A stretch of 64,000 nucleotides of DNA from Roseibium sp. MMSF_3412 (GTDB lineage: Bacteria > Pseudomonadota > Alphaproteobacteria > Rhizobiales > Stappiaceae): NCBI RefSeq assembly GCF_030733265.1, contig NZ_JASHJI010000024.1, positions 36,481 through 100,480 of the forward strand, read 5' to 3'. Below, piece by piece: positions 25,952-33,975 of the stretch. Within the stretch, counting starts at the first letter, position 1. Every line of letters starts with the position of its first letter. The notes below the pieces were generated by a model. That model saw nothing but the letters and a program-made list of their open reading frames with translations. It did not search any database and had not been told where the DNA came from. The position numbers were made by a program, and so were the translations under genes.

Positions 25952-27778
25952 TCAGTTAATGAGCACCATGCCGCCCTTGATGGTGTTGAAGGCTTGTCCC
26001 TCGACCGTCGTGAACAGTCCTTTTGCATCCAGTTGCATCTGACCCTGAATCTTAACCTGGAGGGCTTTTATTTCTATGCCCATCGGGGTCATGACGATCT
26101 TGCTTGAGCCGCATTTGAACTCGATCTTCATTCCCGCCTTGACTTTCCAGGTCTGCCCAATGTCTTCCGTCACATTCACGCCGACCTTTTCAGTTCGATT
26201 GCCGTCGATCTTGGTTGTACGATCGTTCTTCACATGAAGGTCGTCATTGTTTTCAACGACTGTTTCCATGTCTTTCTGGGCGTGAATGCCAATTTTCTCC
26301 TGACTTTTCGAATCGTCCATGACGAACTCGTTGTAGCCGCCGCCGCCAACCGTTGAATCGGTCTTGATGCCTGACTTGTTCTTTTCGCCCGGCAGAGGAT
26401 AAGGCGGCATGTTGTCGGCATTATACACGGTCCCGATCACGATTGGCTGGTCAGGGTCGCCCTCAAGGAACTGGATGATGACTTCCTGGCCGACACGGGG
26501 AATGTACATGCCGCCCCAGTTCTTGCCGGAGACGACCTGGGCAACGCGCACGCGGCGCGATTGCGTCTTGTCACGGTCCCAATGGAATTCGACCATGATC
26601 TGACCGTACTCGTCGACATCAATCTCGCCATCGCCGACCACCTTGGCCGTTTGCGGTCCCGGGATCCGCGGCTTGGGCGTGTTGGCCGGTGTCTTGAACG
26701 GAATGTCGGACGCAAGGACATCATACGTGCCGGTATAGGCCTCACCCTGTGCGCCCGCTTCGCCCGAGCGGTAACTCTCGGTGATGATCTGATGGCTGGC
26801 GCGGACGATCAGGTACTCCTTGTTCTGTGGCTGATGCGGGTGCTCCGTCAGATTGAAAAGACCGCCGGCATAAAAGCGCGGTACTTCGCCTGCAGCCTCG
26901 ACGCGATTGTCGCCGGCCTGTTCGGCCTGAAGACGGATGTTGCTGTATTTGGTGCCTTTGTCCTTCTCGGTATAGCGGCCTGGATAGTCATAGCTTTCCA
27001 GCGACCCTGCCCGGTACGAAGAGCCGGCATCCTTGTCTGCTTCCAAAGATGCGCTCGGCTTTTCGAAGTCATAGTCGTTGATGGCAAATTTTCCGGTCCG
27101 GAAAGCGCGGCCGCCGGCCCAGTGATACAGATGTTCCACGTCGCGCTGGCTGTCTCCCCCCAGGTCGATGAAGGGAATGTTCGGATCGCCTTCGATCGGG
27201 CTGTAGGAAGACTTGGCGTCGGCGAGAATCATCGTGTGCTTGCCGTCCTTGTGCTCGAAGCAGTAGGAAATGCCGAACTCCTCCATCAGGCGGCAGCAGA
27301 AATCATAGTCCGATTCCCTGTACTGGACGCAGTAGTGAATCGGGTCGTAACTCTCGGTGAGCTTGTTCTCGAAATCCGCGAAGTCATGCTCGCCGAGAAC
27401 CTCTGCAATGATGTCCGGGGCCGACTTGTCCTTGAACATTCTGCAGTTTGAATTTTTGGTCAGCAGCCAGAACCAGGGACGCAGGTTCAGTTTGTAGCGG
27501 TAGTAACCGTCCTTGTGACCGAGCCAGCGGGCGTTGGTGAGCAGACCGTCGAAATAGCGGGTGTCACCGTTGTTGGTCCTGACCTTTACGGTCACGTGCG
27601 TTGCCAGCGCCTGATCGAAATCAAGATCTTCCTTTTGACTGACGACATCCAGGCGAATGTCGAATTCGTCGCTCAATCCCTCATCGCATTCAAGCGTGAC
27701 CAAGGAGAGCTCATCAACGCCAAACACTGTCTTGAGTTCGGCCATCCGATCGGTTTGTCTGAGTTGTCCAGTGGCCAC
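25952..27778 (-). CDS. vgrG: T6SS spike protein VgrG (TssI)
   Basis: A 608-residue spike protein starting with GTG 27778, preceded by AAGGAG at good spacing; ATG 27745 is an alternative. The gp27-like region (about 1-360) is followed by the gp5 OB-fold with GQIMVEFHWDRD, GGMYIPRVGQEVIIQFLEGDPDQP and IGTVYN (about 400-470), then the repetitive beta-helix spike. It ends about 30 residues after the spike, so there is no fused effector domain. No PAAR gene follows it. It heads the minus-strand T6SS operon. Confidence 0.95.
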   Translation of the reverse strand: MATGQLRQTDRMAELKTVFGVDELSLVTLECDEGLSDEFDIRLDVVSQKEDLDFDQALATHVTVKVRTNNGDTRYFDGLLTNARWLGHKDGYYRYKLNLRPWFWLLTKNSNCRMFKDKSAPDIIAEVLGEHDFADFENKLTESYDPIHYCVQYRESDYDFCCRLMEEFGISYCFEHKDGKHTMILADAKSSYSPIEGDPNIPFIDLGGDSQRDVEHLYHWAGGRAFRTGKFAINDYDFEKPSASLEADKDAGSSYRAGSLESYDYPGRYTEKDKGTKYSNIRLQAEQAGDNRVEAAGEVPRFYAGGLFNLTEHPHQPQNKEYLIVRASHQIITESYRSGEAGAQGEAYTGTYDVLASDIPFKTPANTPKPRIPGPQTAKVVGDGEIDVDEYGQIMVEFHWDRDKTQSRRVRVAQVVSGKNWGGMYIPRVGQEVIIQFLEGDPDQPIVIGTVYNADNMPPYPLPGEKNKSGIKTDSTVGGGGYNEFVMDDSKSQEKIGIHAQKDMETVVENNDDLHVKNDRTTKIDGNRTEKVGVNVTEDIGQTWKVKAGMKIEFKCGSSKIVMTPMGIEIKALQVKIQGQMQLDAKGLFTTVEGQAFNTIKGGMVLIN

Positions 27779-28166
27779 GGAAGTCTCCTTAAAAAAAACT
27801 GCGGTTCAATACGGCTGCCGCTTAAGGGCATCTGTACCTTTATTTATGACGAATCTGCCAAAACCGATGTGCTAGGGAACACAGTTATTGCAAAAATTTA
27901 AACACCGAATTCAAAAATTACCAAGAGTTGTTTGGCACTAAGCCGGGCAATCAAGAACACTCGAGAAAAATCACATTAGCTCGTTAACTATCTCACGAAT
28001 ATCTCACGCTGTACTCCTCTTGCTTATTCCCCACAATTCGACATACTGACATCAAAACGTACTTTAGTGACTTGCACCACATTAATATTTTCAGGTTATG
28101 GCACGATATATTTCAACATCCACTGCGAGTCCGCTCGCGCAAGCTCCGAAAGGGAGGATTGAGATC
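27779..28166. other. Divergent T6SS control region
   Basis: About 390 AT-richer bases between vgrG (minus) and the OmpA-like gene (plus). It must carry the promoters of both arms. I see no clear sigma-70 pair on either strand. TGGCAC at 27933-27938 resembles a sigma-54 -24 element but the matching -12 GC is one base out of register. The ribosome sites AAGGAG (vgrG) and GGGAGGA (28152-28158) are clear. Confidence 0.5.
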
Positions 28167-28886
28167 GTGACCCATCGCCAAATCGTCTCAGGCGTGTGCA
28201 ATGTGAATTCACTAACCGCTGTGTCCAAACCACGCCGTTTGCTCGCCGCCACATTGCTTTCGCTGACGATTGCCGGAACGGCAATTGTGCCCGGGACCGC
28301 GTTTGCCCAGGACGCAACCTACTCGGCCGACGAAGTCAGCAAGCACTTCAAGCAACTCAAGACCCGGTCTCTCAAACCGACCGGTGCAACCCGCGCTCTT
28401 TGCATTGGCACCCGGGATGAATGCAATCCCAACGGTGCCAAGGCAGAAGGCGGTCAGGTGGCCGTCAAGCCTGAAAACGCGGAAGGCCAGACCAGCGAGA
28501 CCGCGAGCACGGACACGCTTGCCGTCGATCCGGAAACAAAGGCCATCGACGCCGGCTTCAATCTGCTGGTGACCTTCGAGCGCGCATCCGCGCGCCTGAG
28601 CCCGTCCGCGAGAGCAAATCTCAAGGAATTCGCCAAAGGCATCGCCGATCCCGAGCTCGCAAGTGCGGTCTTTGTCATCGAAGGCCATACCGACGGCATC
28701 GGTTCGCTCAACTACAACCAGCGTCTTTCCGAAGACCGCGCCCAGGCGGTTACCGAATATCTGGTATCGCTCGGCGTTGGCAGAAACAGGCTGAAGACGG
28801 TTGGCTACGGCGAAACACGCCCGAAGGTGGCGGACGTCAACAATGAAGCGAACAGACGCGTCGAAAGCAAACTGGTCTTCGAATAA
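28167..28886 (+). CDS. OmpA-family periplasmic/outer-membrane protein
   Basis: About 239 residues from GTG 28167, which has GGGAGGA about eight bases upstream; ATG 28098 would add 23 residues without a good ribosome site. The signal peptide follows a basic n-region (SKPRRLLAATLLSLTIAG) and ends near TAFAQ. The C-terminal OmpA domain (about 145-239) has FVIEGHTDGIGSLNYNQ, LSEDRAQAV and VGYGETRP, so it binds peptidoglycan. It lies at the head of the plus-strand T6SS arm but a strong terminator separates it from tssA. It may stabilise the secretion machine at the wall; this is inference from location. Confidence 0.85.
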   Translation: MTHRQIVSGVCNVNSLTAVSKPRRLLAATLLSLTIAGTAIVPGTAFAQDATYSADEVSKHFKQLKTRSLKPTGATRALCIGTRDECNPNGAKAEGGQVAVKPENAEGQTSETASTDTLAVDPETKAIDAGFNLLVTFERASARLSPSARANLKEFAKGIADPELASAVFVIEGHTDGIGSLNYNQRLSEDRAQAVTEYLVSLGVGRNRLKTVGYGETRPKVADVNNEANRRVESKLVFE

Positions 28887-28904
28887 CGTCGAATGCGGCG
28901 GCTG

Positions 28905-28934
28905 CCCTGCCGGGCTTTTTCCGGCAGGGTTTTT
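28905..28934 (+). terminator. Intrinsic terminator after the OmpA-like gene
   Basis: CCCTGCCGG, seven-base loop, CCGGCAGGG, then TTTTT. Only about 20 bases remain before tssA, so tssA depends on readthrough or on a promoter within this spacer. Confidence 0.9.
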
Positions 28935-28954
28935 GTAGTGGGGCAAATTGATCA

Positions 28955-30244
28955 ATGAATTTCGATCCGGAGAAATATGGCGTCGAAATCTCTCCCGGCG
29001 CCGGATGCGGACCCGACCTCTATGATACGGAACCGGCCTTTGCGGCGCTGATGGACTCCTGCGAGGAGATGTTGCCGGAACGGTTCTCCGACTTTGATCG
29101 TTCCGAAATAGAATTTTCAGACATCTACAAGCAGATGGATGGCTTTCTCAAGCAATCCCGGGATATCCGGCTGCTGGTCATGCTCGGTCAGTTTTCGCTG
29201 CTGAGCGGACAACTCCAGCAGTTTGCCGATGTTGTCAGGATATTGCGCAAGTTGCTTGAAACGCTCTGGGACGAAGTGCACCCGATGGATGCCGACTTCG
29301 GCTTCATGGAACGCATGGGTGCCCTTGAGGCATTCAACAGCCGGCCGACGGTCATTCTGCCGCTCGAGGCCGCTCCCCTTCTGAAAACACGACGCAGCGG
29401 GCCCATCAGTTACCGGGCCATCAAGATCGCGACGGGGGATCTGACGGCGCGCGAGGACGAACACACCATTTCACTGGGTGCAATCGAAGCGGCCCTGACG
29501 TCCGGCGAACTTGAACAGGAAGTCATCGAACAGGTTCTGAAGGATCTGTCGGAACTCCCCGACGAACTTCGTGGCATCTCGGAAACCTGCGCGGAAAAAC
29601 TCAAGGCGGCGGACGCCAAGGCGACAGCACCGAACTACGACGCCCTGGTAACGCTCATCACCGATATCAATACGGAACTGAATGTTCGTCTTGGCCGCAT
29701 GTCCGCCGAAGATGGCGATGCGTCCGCCCCGGGCGGCGATGAAGCCAGTCAGGCTTCGGAAGCCGGCAAAGGAACAGCGTCCAGCCTTGAAATCAGGAAT
29801 GCGGCACAGGCGAAACTGATTCTGGACGCTGTCGAGGATTACTTCTCCTCACGCGAACCTTCTCACCCTGCCTTGTTCCTGGTGCGCGAGGCGAGAGGAC
29901 TGGTCGGCAAATCCTATCTCGATGCGCTCAAGATCCTGATGCCCAAGAGATTCGACGAAGTTTCCCTGCTCCTCGGCGCGAGCGGACTTCAGCTTTCCAA
30001 TGACCGATTGCTCGAGCTCAACGATGGTGACGAGCGGGAACTTGGCGACATCGACGACTTTTCTGTGATGGTCATAGAAAACCGGGCTGACGCGATATCG
30101 GGCATCAGCGCCGTCAAGGGTTACTATTCCGCAAATGAACCCACCAGTCCGATTCCCATGATGCTGGAAGAGGCTCAGAACATGAGTTCAGGATCGTTTA
30201 CGGGTCTCCTGAATCTGTTTCTTCGTCCAGAAGAAGAAGAGTGA
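28955..30244 (+). CDS. tssA: T6SS assembly protein TssA
   Basis: A 429-residue protein with an ImpA N-terminal domain (about 10-180): GCGPDLYDTEPAF near the start, EFSDIYKQMDGFLKQSRDIR and LETLWDEVHPMDAD are hallmarks. A linker rich in Ala/Asp/Gly follows, and the C-terminal region (about 285-429) contains SHPALFLVREARGL, similar to short-type TssA proteins. TssA caps or primes sheath polymerisation at the baseplate. It is followed by a 275-base gap before tssB. Confidence 0.92.
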   Translation: MNFDPEKYGVEISPGAGCGPDLYDTEPAFAALMDSCEEMLPERFSDFDRSEIEFSDIYKQMDGFLKQSRDIRLLVMLGQFSLLSGQLQQFADVVRILRKLLETLWDEVHPMDADFGFMERMGALEAFNSRPTVILPLEAAPLLKTRRSGPISYRAIKIATGDLTAREDEHTISLGAIEAALTSGELEQEVIEQVLKDLSELPDELRGISETCAEKLKAADAKATAPNYDALVTLITDINTELNVRLGRMSAEDGDASAPGGDEASQASEAGKGTASSLEIRNAAQAKLILDAVEDYFSSREPSHPALFLVREARGLVGKSYLDALKILMPKRFDEVSLLLGASGLQLSNDRLLELNDGDERELGDIDDFSVMVIENRADAISGISAVKGYYSANEPTSPIPMMLEEAQNMSSGSFTGLLNLFLRPEEEE

Positions 30245-30519
30245 GGTCAAGGTGATTCTGATGCGCAAGACCCTTGTTTCCCTAGAGTTCCCACACTTGT
30301 CCTTGACTCAAAGCCGCAACGGGTTCTCAATATTTGGGGGAATTTTTCAAAGCGACAAACATGTGACTGCCGTCACTTCAATTTATCGGCAAGCGCAGTA
30401 AATATAAGTTCATCAGACACGATGAACAGCAAGCAACGTCTCTACAGACTCAAAGCTCTACAGGTACTTTACAATATTCGATTTTATTTCTGAGGTCAGA
30501 AAAGCGAAAGGCAAGTAAA
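30245..30519 (+). promoter_or_regulatory. Spacer before tssB, probable promoter region
   Basis: 275 AT-rich bases without a gene between tssA and tssB. TTGACT at about 30304 could be a -35 box but no good -10 is found at the usual spacing. A separate promoter for the abundant sheath proteins is plausible from the gap length. The tssB ribosome site is a weak GAAAGG. Confidence 0.35.
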
Positions 30520-31074
30520 ATGGCATCAAATAGCGGGCAAGGCTTTATCAAGCGTAACAGACCTCCGAGGGTGCACATCTTCTACGAAGATCCGTTTGAT
30601 GCGGAACAGAAGGTCGAGCTGCCTTTCGTGATGGGGGTCATGGCCGACCTTTCCGGCGACAGCCCGGGCGTTGAAAAAGACGATGTCGATGAGCGCAAGT
30701 TCCTGGATATCGACATGGACAACTTTTCCAAGCGTATGGAAGCGATCGAGCCGGGAACGTCCTTTACCGTTGAAGACAAGCTCTCCGGTGAAGAAAACAC
30801 CAAGATGAGCGTCCAGCTGAAGTTCAAGAACATGGACGATTTCACGCCGGGCAAGGTTGCCGAACAGGTTCCGGCACTGAAAAAGCTTCTTGATGCGCGC
30901 AACAGTCTTGCCGCCCTGCGCACGATGATGGACGGCCGCGTTCAGGCGATCAGCCAGTTGGAGGAGCTGACCCGTGATCCGGCCCTGATGCAGGCACTTG
31001 CTCAGAAGATGGAAGCCGAAACCGCCGCTTCGAAAAGCGATGGTGCCGACGGTGGGGACAAAGAGGAGGCATAA
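30520..31074 (+). CDS. tssB: T6SS sheath small subunit TssB
   Basis: A 184-residue protein with family motifs: NRPPRVHIFYED, ELPFVMGVMADLSG, FLDIDMDNFSKRM and LKFKNMDDFTPGKVAEQVP. TssB and TssC co-polymerise into the contractile sheath. The TAA stop is directly followed by the tssC ATG. The C-terminal tail is acidic and Ala-rich, slightly longer than in many relatives. Confidence 0.97.
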   Translation: MASNSGQGFIKRNRPPRVHIFYEDPFDAEQKVELPFVMGVMADLSGDSPGVEKDDVDERKFLDIDMDNFSKRMEAIEPGTSFTVEDKLSGEENTKMSVQLKFKNMDDFTPGKVAEQVPALKKLLDARNSLAALRTMMDGRVQAISQLEELTRDPALMQALAQKMEAETAASKSDGADGGDKEEA

Positions 31075-32598
31075 ATGAGCAACACCGACACAAGCGCACA
31101 ACCGGGTGGTGCGGCTGCTGCGGAAGCTGCAGGTGAAAAAAGCCCTGAGGAATTTGCTTCCATTTTGAAGCAGAACTTCCGCATCAAGAGCGAAAACGAA
31201 ACCGCCAATGAACTTGTCGATAATGCCATGTCGACGTTCCTTGCGGAGGCTCTGTCCGATCAGGCGCTCATCAAGGACGACGTCTACGACACGATCGACG
31301 AGATGATTGCGAAACTCGACGAGAAACTGACGTCGCAGGTCAACGAGATCATTCATGCGCCTTCCTTCCAGAAGCTGGAAAGCGCGTGGCGCGGCATCGA
31401 CTACCTGGTTCACAACTCGGAAACCGACGCTTCCCTGAAGCTGCAGTTCTTGAACATCTCCAAGAAGGAACTTGCCGGGGTCTTCAAGAGTTACCGTGGT
31501 GCCAAGTGGGACCAGAGCCCGCTGTTCAAGCAGATCTACGAAGCTGAATTCGGTCAGCTCGGCGGTCAGCCCTACGGATGCCTGGTCGGTGACTATGAAT
31601 TCGGCTACGACCCGCAGGACATCACGGTTTTGCGCGGCATGTCGAAGATCGCCTCGGCAGCGCATGCACCGTTCCTGGCAGCAGCCGACCCGCAGCTGAT
31701 GCAGATGGAAAGCTGGACGGAACTTCCGACGAAACGCGACCTTTCCAAGGTGTTCGACACGGAAATTCACGCCCAGTGGCGCACGCTCCGCGAATCCGAA
31801 GACGCGCGTTACCTCGGACTGTCCCTGCCTCGCGTGCTGGCTCGCCAGCCCTACGGTGCAAAGTCCGATCCGGTAGAGGAATTCGCCTTCGAGGAAGAAT
31901 TCGGCGAAGACAGCCACGACAACTACGCGTGGATGAACTCTGCCTACGCGATGGCAACCAACATCAACCGTGCCTACAAGGAGTACGGCTGGACGGTTCG
32001 CATTCGCGGCGTGGAAAGCGGCGGCCTGGTTGAAGACCTGCCGACCCATGTATTTGAAACCGACGACGGTGGCGTGGACCAGAAATGTCCGGCTGAAATC
32101 GCGATCTCCGATCGCCGCGAACATGAAATTTCGCGTCTTGGCCTGATCCCGCTGATCCACCGCAAGAATACCGACCAGGCGGCCTTCCTTGGTGCCCAGT
32201 CGGTCTTCAAGCCCCGTCAGTTCTCCGGTCCGGACGGCAAGGACGCAACGGCTTCGGACAACCTGTCCGCCCGCCTGCCCTACATGTTCGCGACGACACG
32301 TTTCGCTCATTACCTCAAGGTCATGGTGCGCAACAAGATCGGTTCGACCAAGGAAGCGCCGCAGCTGCAGCGCTGGCTGAACGACTGGATCATGGACTAC
32401 GTGGATGGTGACCCGGACAACTCGACCGAGGAAACCAAGGCGCGCAAGCCGTTGCGCGAGGCAAAGGTCACGATCATCCCGGACGAAGAAAACCCCGGCT
32501 ACTACAGAGCCCAGTTCTTCCTTCGTCCGCACTACCAGCTTGAAGGCATGGACATCGGCATGAGCCTTGCCTCACGCATTCCGCAAGACGGAAACTGA
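31075..32598 (+). CDS. tssC: T6SS sheath large subunit TssC
   Basis: A 507-residue protein. SAWRGIDYLVHNSETD, ELAGVFKSYRGAKWDQSPLF, GCLVGDYEFGYDPQDI and RLPYMFATTRFAHYLKVM are TssC/VipB hallmarks. It forms the sheath with TssB; ClpV recycles the contracted form. It abuts tssB and is followed by a 200-base spacer with RNA hairpins before hcp. Confidence 0.97.
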   Translation: MSNTDTSAQPGGAAAAEAAGEKSPEEFASILKQNFRIKSENETANELVDNAMSTFLAEALSDQALIKDDVYDTIDEMIAKLDEKLTSQVNEIIHAPSFQKLESAWRGIDYLVHNSETDASLKLQFLNISKKELAGVFKSYRGAKWDQSPLFKQIYEAEFGQLGGQPYGCLVGDYEFGYDPQDITVLRGMSKIASAAHAPFLAAADPQLMQMESWTELPTKRDLSKVFDTEIHAQWRTLRESEDARYLGLSLPRVLARQPYGAKSDPVEEFAFEEEFGEDSHDNYAWMNSAYAMATNINRAYKEYGWTVRIRGVESGGLVEDLPTHVFETDDGGVDQKCPAEIAISDRREHEISRLGLIPLIHRKNTDQAAFLGAQSVFKPRQFSGPDGKDATASDNLSARLPYMFATTRFAHYLKVMVRNKIGSTKEAPQLQRWLNDWIMDYVDGDPDNSTEETKARKPLREAKVTIIPDEENPGYYRAQFFLRPHYQLEGMDIGMSLASRIPQDGN

Positions 32599-32609
32599 TC
32601 GACAAGACA

Positions 32610-32639
32610 GCCATTCGGGCGATTGCCCGTCCGGATGGC
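32610..32639 (+). other. RNA hairpin between tssC and hcp (first)
   Basis: GCCATTCGGGC, GATT loop, GCCCG then GGATGGC, forming a two-part stem after the tssC stop. No T-tract follows, so it is more likely a processing or stabilising hairpin than a terminator. Confidence 0.5.
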
Positions 32640-32640
32640 C

Positions 32641-32659
32641 TGCACCCTCAAAGGGTGCA
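32641..32659 (+). other. RNA hairpin between tssC and hcp (second)
   Basis: TGCACCCT-CAA-AGGGTGCA, a perfect eight-base stem with a three-base loop, directly after the first hairpin. Together they could separate hcp message stability from that of tssBC. Confidence 0.55.
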
Positions 32660-32799
32660 ATCCGGGACAACCGGGTGGAGGTCTAAAAGAGACGCGAAAG
32701 CTCTCAGGGGTTCGGGCCAGAAGGTCTGAGTTAGATGCAAGTATTGGAAACCCAGTGCCGGGCGAATTACCGGCCTGAACACAAAGAGGATTTATCAAA

Positions 32800-33288
32800 A
32801 TGGCTAAGGTTGATTGTTTTCTGAAACTTGATGGTATCAAAGGCGAATCTCAGGACAAGACGCACAAGGACGAGATCGACATCCTGTCCTGGTCCTGGGG
32901 CGCATCGCAGTCCGGTACGACCCACATGGGTTCCGGTTCCGGCGGCGGCAAGGCACACTTTCAGGACCTGAACCTGGTGATGTTTGTCGGTAAGGAAATG
33001 ACTGCCCTTCTGCAGCACCTGTCGACAGGCAAGCACATTTCCAAGGGTACACTGGTTTGCCGCAAGGCGGCGGGCGACAATCCGCTCGAGTACCTGAAGA
33101 TCGAGATGAAAGACCTTATCGTCTCCAGCTTCTCCACCGGTGGCAGCGGAGCCGAAGACCGGGTCACCTACAACTGCTCGCTCAACTTCGGTGAATACAA
33201 GGTGATGTACACCGAACAGAAGCCGGACGGCTCCAAAGGTGCAACACCGGAGTTCGCCTGGGACATCGCAGCGAACGAAAAGAAGTAA
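32800..33288 (+). CDS. hcp: T6SS tube protein Hcp (TssD)
   Basis: A 162-residue protein with the Hcp pattern: DCFLKLDGIKGES at the start, DEIDILSWSWGASQSG, a glycine-rich loop, QDLNLVMFVGK, and GEYKVMYTEQKPDGS near the end. It forms the hexameric tube propelled by the sheath and can carry small effectors. An AGAGGA ribosome site precedes it. It is bounded by RNA hairpins upstream and a terminator downstream, which suits high, separately set expression. Confidence 0.97.
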   Translation: MAKVDCFLKLDGIKGESQDKTHKDEIDILSWSWGASQSGTTHMGSGSGGGKAHFQDLNLVMFVGKEMTALLQHLSTGKHISKGTLVCRKAAGDNPLEYLKIEMKDLIVSSFSTGGSGAEDRVTYNCSLNFGEYKVMYTEQKPDGSKGATPEFAWDIAANEKK

Positions 33289-33302
33289 GGCATTTGCCGA
33301 AG

Positions 33303-33338
33303 CGGCTGCCACCCAAGCAGGTGGCAGCCGTTCTTTTT
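33303..33338 (+). terminator. Intrinsic terminator after hcp
   Basis: CGGCTGCCAC, eight-base loop, GTGGCAGCCG, then TTCTTTTTT. Downstream tssE-clpV must rely on partial readthrough or another promoter, which would place hcp above them in abundance. Confidence 0.9.
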
Positions 33339-33423
33339 TGGGGCGAAATTCTGAAAATGAAGACGCACTGCGTTTTCCGCCTCCCGGAATTCCTTGACCG
33401 CAGCTACCTCCCGGGCATTGCCG

Positions 33424-33975
33424 ATGGCAAAATCAACTGTGAAGATTCACGCGCCTTTGATGTGGGCCTTCCGCGCTATGGACGACCCGGACTACAAGGC
33501 TGCGCAAGAACGCCAGAAAGAAAACACCAAGAGCAAGAACCTCAAGTCCGGCCGGCGGCTTTCCAGAAGTTACGGTGTCACAGAACAAACGCTTTTGTCG
33601 GAGGTCCGGCGCGATCTTCAGGCCCTTTTGAACACCGTCAACCTGAATTCCACACAGGATCTTTCAGACTTCCCTGAAGTCGAAACCTCAATTTTGAACT
33701 ATGGCCTTCCCGACCTTTCCGTCCATGTCGTCGACACCATCAAGATTGAAAGACTGGCGGATGATATCCGGGACGCACTCATTCGTTTCGAACCTCGGAT
33801 GGATCCGCGGACGCTCCAGGTCATCCGGGACGACTCGATCGACAGCGACACTTTCAAGGTCAGATTTCTGATCAAGGCCGAGATACGATGCGACCCGGTT
33901 CGCATCGGAAGCGAATTCATTGCGGATGTCGACCCGGCATTCGGGCGTATCAAAATCATCGGGGCGACTGCATGA
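33424..33975 (+). CDS. tssE: T6SS baseplate protein TssE
   Basis: A 183-residue gp25-like protein from ATG 33424; a TTG at 33394 is a possible longer start. SVRRDLQALLNTVN-type segment (EVRRDLQALLNTVNLN), ILNYGLPDLS and LIRFEPRMDPRTLQV are family hallmarks. It joins TssF/TssG in the baseplate wedge. The stop overlaps the tssF ATG (ATGA). Confidence 0.94.
   Translation: MAKSTVKIHAPLMWAFRAMDDPDYKAAQERQKENTKSKNLKSGRRLSRSYGVTEQTLLSEVRRDLQALLNTVNLNSTQDLSDFPEVETSILNYGLPDLSVHVVDTIKIERLADDIRDALIRFEPRMDPRTLQVIRDDSIDSDTFKVRFLIKAEIRCDPVRIGSEFIADVDPAFGRIKIIGATA

Noticed and set aside
27933..27950. Possible sigma-54 promoter (TGGCAC) between vgrG and the OmpA-like gene
   Set aside because: The downstream GC is one base off the required spacing and the -12 TTGC element is missing.
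30526..32532. 668-codon antisense frame across tssB and tssC
   Set aside because: It spans two unmistakable sheath genes and has no family features.
33294..33677. 127-codon plus-strand frame before tssE
   Set aside because: It overlaps tssE in another frame and begins inside the hcp terminator.
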